A program made the position numbers and the translations under genes. From the NCBI GenBank assembly GCA_945901265.1, contig CAMDJZ010000013.1:1-36337 (forward strand): a stretch of DNA of 36,337 nt, read 5' to 3'. Of the stretch, positions 33,024 to 36,337 are shown piece after piece. Each line of letters begins with the position of its first letter. Positions within the stretch are counted from its first letter, which is position 1. The notes below the pieces were generated by a model, which worked only from the letters and a program-made list of their open reading frames with translations, was not told the origin of the DNA and did no database searches. The stretch is from Rickettsia typhi (GTDB lineage Bacteria > Pseudomonadota > Alphaproteobacteria > Rickettsiales > UBA1997).

Positions 33024-33509
33024 ATGAAAATTGCAATATATCCAGGAACCTTTGACCCTATTACCCTTGGTCATGTTGATATTATCAAAAGAGCAAGCGC
33101 ATTATTTGATCATTTAATAATTGGGGTTGCTAAAGATAACAGTAAAAACCCAATGTTTTCAATCGTCGAAAGAGCTGAAATGGTCATGAATGAAATTAAA
33201 AATCTTGAAAATAAAGATAAAATAACAGTGGAAAATTTTGAAGGTCTGTTAATAAAATTTGCTCAAAAAAAATCCTGTAAAATAATTATTCGCGGACTAA
33301 GAGCTGTATCAGATTTTGAATATGAATTCCAAATGTATGGCATGAATTATAAGCTTGATAATACAATTCAAACCATATTTTTACCAGCTAGTGAAAATCA
33401 TCATTTTATTGCATCGAAATTAGTAAAGGAAATTGCTATACTTGGTGGAGATATCTCTTATTTTGTGTCGCAAAATGTAAAAGAAAAAATCAATAAAAAT
33501 CTTAAATGA
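33024..33509 (+). CDS. coaD: Phosphopantetheine adenylyltransferase CoaD
   Basis: Penultimate step of coenzyme A synthesis: adenylation of 4'-phosphopantetheine. 161 residues. The nucleotidyltransferase motif IYPGTFDPITLGHVDI (5-20) contains the T/HxGH-type His17. Other family blocks are IIRGLRAVSDFEYEFQM and ASENHHFIASKLVKEIAILG. The gene is complete and ordinary in itself. Its position is not: it lies between two VirB6 paralogs, followed after 4 bp by the ELM1-like gene. Confidence 0.96.
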   Translation: MKIAIYPGTFDPITLGHVDIIKRASALFDHLIIGVAKDNSKNPMFSIVERAEMVMNEIKNLENKDKITVENFEGLLIKFAQKKSCKIIIRGLRAVSDFEYEFQMYGMNYKLDNTIQTIFLPASENHHFIASKLVKEIAILGGDISYFVSQNVKEKINKNLK

Positions 33510-33513
33510 ATAA

Positions 33514-34512
33514 ATGACGAAATCAGTTATAGATAAAATTTGGATTCTTGCTGATCATAGATTAGGAACCTATCAACAATCGATTGCTTTGGCAGAATCT
33601 TTTGGTTTTAAATATGAATTATTAAAAGTTAATTATAATTATTTATCAAAATTACCAAATTTTTTATTACAATATTTCCCCGTTCATTTAGATAAAAAAA
33701 GTTCTCATCTTATTCAGGATTTTATTCTTAATTCCAACTACACACCAAAATTTATAATATCTTCAGGCAGAAGAACTGCTTCTTTAGCCCTTAAGGTTAA
33801 AAAAAAATTTCCAAACACCAAAATAATTCAAATAATGCAGCCGGGAATTAATTACGAGAATTTTGATTTTGTAATTCTTCCAACTCATGATAAAATCAAG
33901 AATAAAAAATTTAAAAATTTGATCACAACAACTGGAGCTCTTAGCCGAATCAATGATGAACTTATTGAGATTGAAAAACAAAAATTTGCTAATTTTTTTA
34001 ATAAAATAAATAAGGAAATTATAATTTTATTGATTGGGGGTAACTCTAAAGGCAGTTATTGCGACCCAAAATCTATTAAAAATTTATGCCAGCAAATTTC
34101 AACAATAGCAAATAACATGAATTGTTTTTTAGTTGTTTTTAACAGCCCAAGAACTAGTTCACAAATTAACCAAATTCTATTTCAAAATATAAAATGTGAT
34201 CATGTATTTTATGAATTTCAAAATGTTAAAGACAATAATCCTTATATTGCTAGCCTGGGTTGGGGCTCTTATTTTGTAGTTACTGGAGATTCTGTGTCAA
34301 TGATATCAGAATGTTGTTCAACTGGAAAACCAGTTTATATTTTTGATGAAGAAAAAATTTCCTCTTCGAAGCATCGTATTTTTCATCAACAATTTTTTAA
34401 AAATAATTATGCAGTTTTGCTCTCAAATACAATAACTTTTTTAAAAAAAGGCTCTTTTCCAAAGCTACAAGAAGCAAAAAGAGTCTCGTCATTAATTTGT
34501 TCCAAATTTTAG
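33514..34512 (+). CDS. ELM1-family protein (mitochondrial fission ELM1 / DUF1022-like)
   Basis: 332 residues. The N-terminus IWILADHRLGTYQQSIALAE, then FIISSGRRTASLALKVKK, IIQIMQPGI-type and FDFVILPTHD blocks, the central IILLIGGNSKG and the C-terminal VVTGDSVSMISECCSTGKPVYIF, match the PF06258 family, which looks like a GT-B glycosyltransferase fold. Known: plant ELM1 is a membrane-surface factor that recruits the fission dynamin to mitochondria; the bacterial role is not established. There is no signal or transmembrane segment. Coupled to coaD (4-bp gap) and followed 68 bp later by the second VirB6 paralog. A nucleotide-sugar-dependent envelope function is possible but inferred from fold only. 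Confidence 0.85.
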   Translation: MTKSVIDKIWILADHRLGTYQQSIALAESFGFKYELLKVNYNYLSKLPNFLLQYFPVHLDKKSSHLIQDFILNSNYTPKFIISSGRRTASLALKVKKKFPNTKIIQIMQPGINYENFDFVILPTHDKIKNKKFKNLITTTGALSRINDELIEIEKQKFANFFNKINKEIIILLIGGNSKGSYCDPKSIKNLCQQISTIANNMNCFLVVFNSPRTSSQINQILFQNIKCDHVFYEFQNVKDNNPYIASLGWGSYFVVTGDSVSMISECCSTGKPVYIFDEEKISSSKHRIFHQQFFKNNYAVLLSNTITFLKKGSFPKLQEAKRVSSLICSKF

Positions 34513-34580
34513 TTGATAAACTAACTATTAACTTTATTCTTTTTAACATAAAAACCTCAAGTAAAATTTGATCTTAATTC

Positions 34581-36337
34581 GTGCCATTAAATAAATTTTT
34601 AAACAAAATAAATAAAATTTTTATTTTAAAAAATGCACTACTCCTTATTGCCATAACTTTAGTTATTTCTTGTTCTGATGAAGGTTGTGTCGAAGCTGAT
34701 GACTTTGGAGATATCGACTCTCAAACCCTTACAGTTTACTCAAATGTAAATCAAAATTCCTGTGACTATGATTCAAGCATATCTTATGAAAATCAAACAA
34801 GCCTTGTACTTGTATCTTGCCTTACTACATCAAGACAAGACATTACAATATCAGATGGATCACTAATTACCTCATCCACTGGTTGCAATGGTTTAAATAA
34901 TTCTGAAGCTAAAGAAGTTTGTAGACAAAAATGCATTTCCGAATGTCAGGAAAATTTTTCAGCAAATTCCTCATCAGAACCTTCTTGGGTGTCAACAAAA
35001 ACAAAAACAAAAAGTTCAAGCTCAGGTGTAAATATTTCTCCAAACTCTGAAATTACAATTACCGCTAAAGGCGCATTAACATTGGGCAGCAATGTTACTC
35101 TATCTAATAAATTCGTAAATTTTAAGGATCTAATGCCAAACTCATATGGCAATTCAACTTTTTTATCTCAATCAGTTATGGATGTTGGAAGTGGTCAATC
35201 AATTTCATTAAAATTTTCTAAAAGCTCCGGCGCCAAGGTAGAAGATAGTCCTGCTATTTTAAGTGACTTTGATTTTGCTAAAAGATTGGTCGCCTATATA
35301 ATTCCTCACCCAGCCAATTACAAATATAATTATTCTGAAGCCAATCCAACTAATGCAGTAGTTAACGTTCCTTTAACGCCACGTTTTAATGGTTGGAAAT
35401 GTCTCTATACATCAACTAATCTTGTTCAGTCCTCATGTAGTTTAACCGATGATAATTACTCCTCAGATCCCAATTCCCTAAATTCTACTGATTTATATCC
35501 AAATGCTAATGACTCAGCTTCATCATCCAGTTTTGATGTAGGTTCGAATGCTAAAAAAATTATTGATTATGGTGGCTTTATTAGATGGGATAATGACAAA
35601 ACATATAACTATTCCTACAACCCGTTCGCTAATACTAATTGCTATTCTGACGGTCTTTGCGATTCTCTTCCTGATTCAAAAGATGGGATAATTATTGGTG
35701 ATATTTCAAGTGATTTTACTTTTTACAATAACGATGGCAATGCAAAAGAATTATCGTTTAAATTGATTGGAGGCTTCTGCCAAAATTTAACAATTTCAAG
35801 ATTATCTATCTTCGATAAAACAAACAGAGAAATTTATTACATCAATAATTTTCAAGTTAATGGCACATATTCACCAAATAAAATTCCGTTTAATCAAGGT
35901 TATAAATTAGTAATAACATCAAATTTAAATAATTATAATTCAACTAATTGTGGAAAATTTTTAGCAATGAGAATGCTTAAATATCAAGATATTGTTATTA
36001 ATCGTTCAGGATTTATTTCCTTGAGAATTGTTGATAATAATACATCTGAATCAAACTCCCCAACTTGTAATATTTCAGCAAGAATTATTAATCCTAAAGG
36101 CATTCACAATGTAATCAATGACTCAGCAACCTTGAGTAGTCAAAGCATTTATCAAAGAAGCAGTTCAGCTATTAATTTACCCGTTCCTCCCGCTGGAATA
36201 TCAGCTAATGTTACCAATTCATATTATGGGGCCGTTACTTTAAATAATAATGGAACAAATTTTGTAACGGGAGATAGTAGTTGCTATCAAGATATTAATG
36301 GAATTATTTCTGACACTTATACTGATTGTATTACTAA
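34581..36337 (+). CDS. Second giant VirB6-like paralog, GTG start, truncated by window end
   Basis: The frame is open from GTG to the window edge, 585 codons, with no stop. A TAA in frame lies three bases before the GTG, and no ATG would preserve the signal. Residues ~14-30 are hydrophobic and end in a good lipobox VISC (Cys31), followed by SDEGCVEADDFGD, almost the same signature as in the first paralog. Further blocks align in order: IPHPANYKYN with VPHPENYILN, YGGFIRWDND with IGGFIRSNDD, and NCGKFLAMRMLKYQDIVINR with NCGSFIAMKFLKYSDIEIKK. This is therefore a paralogous Cys-containing extracytoplasmic domain. The VirB6 membrane core is expected beyond the window but not seen. A 68-bp AT-rich gap separates it from the ELM1-like gene. 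Confidence 0.85.
   Translation, partial: MPLNKFLNKINKIFILKNALLLIAITLVISCSDEGCVEADDFGDIDSQTLTVYSNVNQNSCDYDSSISYENQTSLVLVSCLTTSRQDITISDGSLITSSTGCNGLNNSEAKEVCRQKCISECQENFSANSSSEPSWVSTKTKTKSSSSGVNISPNSEITITAKGALTLGSNVTLSNKFVNFKDLMPNSYGNSTFLSQSVMDVGSGQSISLKFSKSSGAKVEDSPAILSDFDFAKRLVAYIIPHPANYKYNYSEANPTNAVVNVPLTPRFNGWKCLYTSTNLVQSSCSLTDDNYSSDPNSLNSTDLYPNANDSASSSSFDVGSNAKKIIDYGGFIRWDNDKTYNYSYNPFANTNCYSDGLCDSLPDSKDGIIIGDISSDFTFYNNDGNAKELSFKLIGGFCQNLTISRLSIFDKTNREIYYINNFQVNGTYSPNKIPFNQGYKLVITSNLNNYNSTNCGKFLAMRMLKYQDIVINRSGFISLRIVDNNTSESNSPTCNISARIINPKGIHNVINDSATLSSQSIYQRSSSAINLPVPPAGISANVTNSYYGAVTLNNNGTNFVTGDSSCYQDINGIISDTYTDCIT

Noticed and set aside
1-36337. tRNA, rRNA, tmRNA, SRP RNA, CRISPR or transposase genes.
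   Set aside because: I looked by eye for T-arm consensus, GC-rich structured stretches, repeat-spacer patterns and transposase motifs and found none; a covariance-model scan would be the decisive test.
34581-36337. The second VirB6 copy as a pseudogene.
   Set aside because: Its frame is open to the window edge with conserved blocks and lipobox, so it is cut by the window and not broken.

Overview
The window is a dense, strongly AT-rich stretch of a Gram-negative alphaproteobacterium, most likely of the order Rickettsiales. Three things point there. VirB11 carries the sequence style I remember from the Rickettsiales rvh type IV secretion system (T4SS). Two very large lipoprotein-like VirB6 paralogs share a signature close to SC-x-D-x-GC-[IV]-[DE]-ADDFG. 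The housekeeping proteins (Map, LpxD, RlmH, MnmE, an ELM1-like protein) are alphaproteobacterial in character. It does not look like Rickettsia proper: it has a full-length RelA/SpoT protein, argC, ilvE, a D-amino-acid dehydrogenase and a general porin, so I would place it in a less reduced or deeper-branching family. The family assignment is inference.

Layout. At the left edge is the end of a plus-strand frame that looks like a truncated LpxL/HtrB lipid A acyltransferase. It converges on a minus-strand operon porin - virB11 - lpxD - small membrane-anchored protein, in which every junction is 3 bp. folC and dadA are convergent, followed by the overlapping pair addB-truA. From about 17.0 kb down to 10.5 kb the minus strand carries an envelope-biogenesis block: lspA, a mini BamF/DUF3035-like lipoprotein, yajC, secD, lptD, trxA and a shortened glutamine-synthetase-like protein. 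fmt is divergent from lspA. A second minus-strand block is rpoZ - relA/spoT - pncC - secreted phospholipase-A2-like protein. Divergent from rpoZ is the plus-strand run map - ilvE - secreted nuclease - argC - mnmE - very basic unknown protein. The last of these overlaps convergent rlmH by 26 bp.

The right 8.5 kb is the accessory-looking part: a 1624-residue VirB6 paralog (TTG start), then coaD and an ELM1 homolog, then a second VirB6 paralog (GTG start) that runs off the window. Together with virB11, these show T4SS genes scattered among housekeeping and envelope genes. The VirB6 N-terminal regions are predicted to be large Cys-rich extracytoplasmic domains attached to a conserved polytopic core.

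Combined picture: an organism with lipid A and LPS export machinery (lpxD, lptD), outer-membrane assembly, a T4SS and several secreted enzymes (PLA2-like, nuclease). That suits a host-associated or predatory lifestyle. I saw no tRNA, rRNA, CRISPR array, complete transposon or integrase. No database search was possible. Family calls rest on motifs I could read and on remembered family knowledge.
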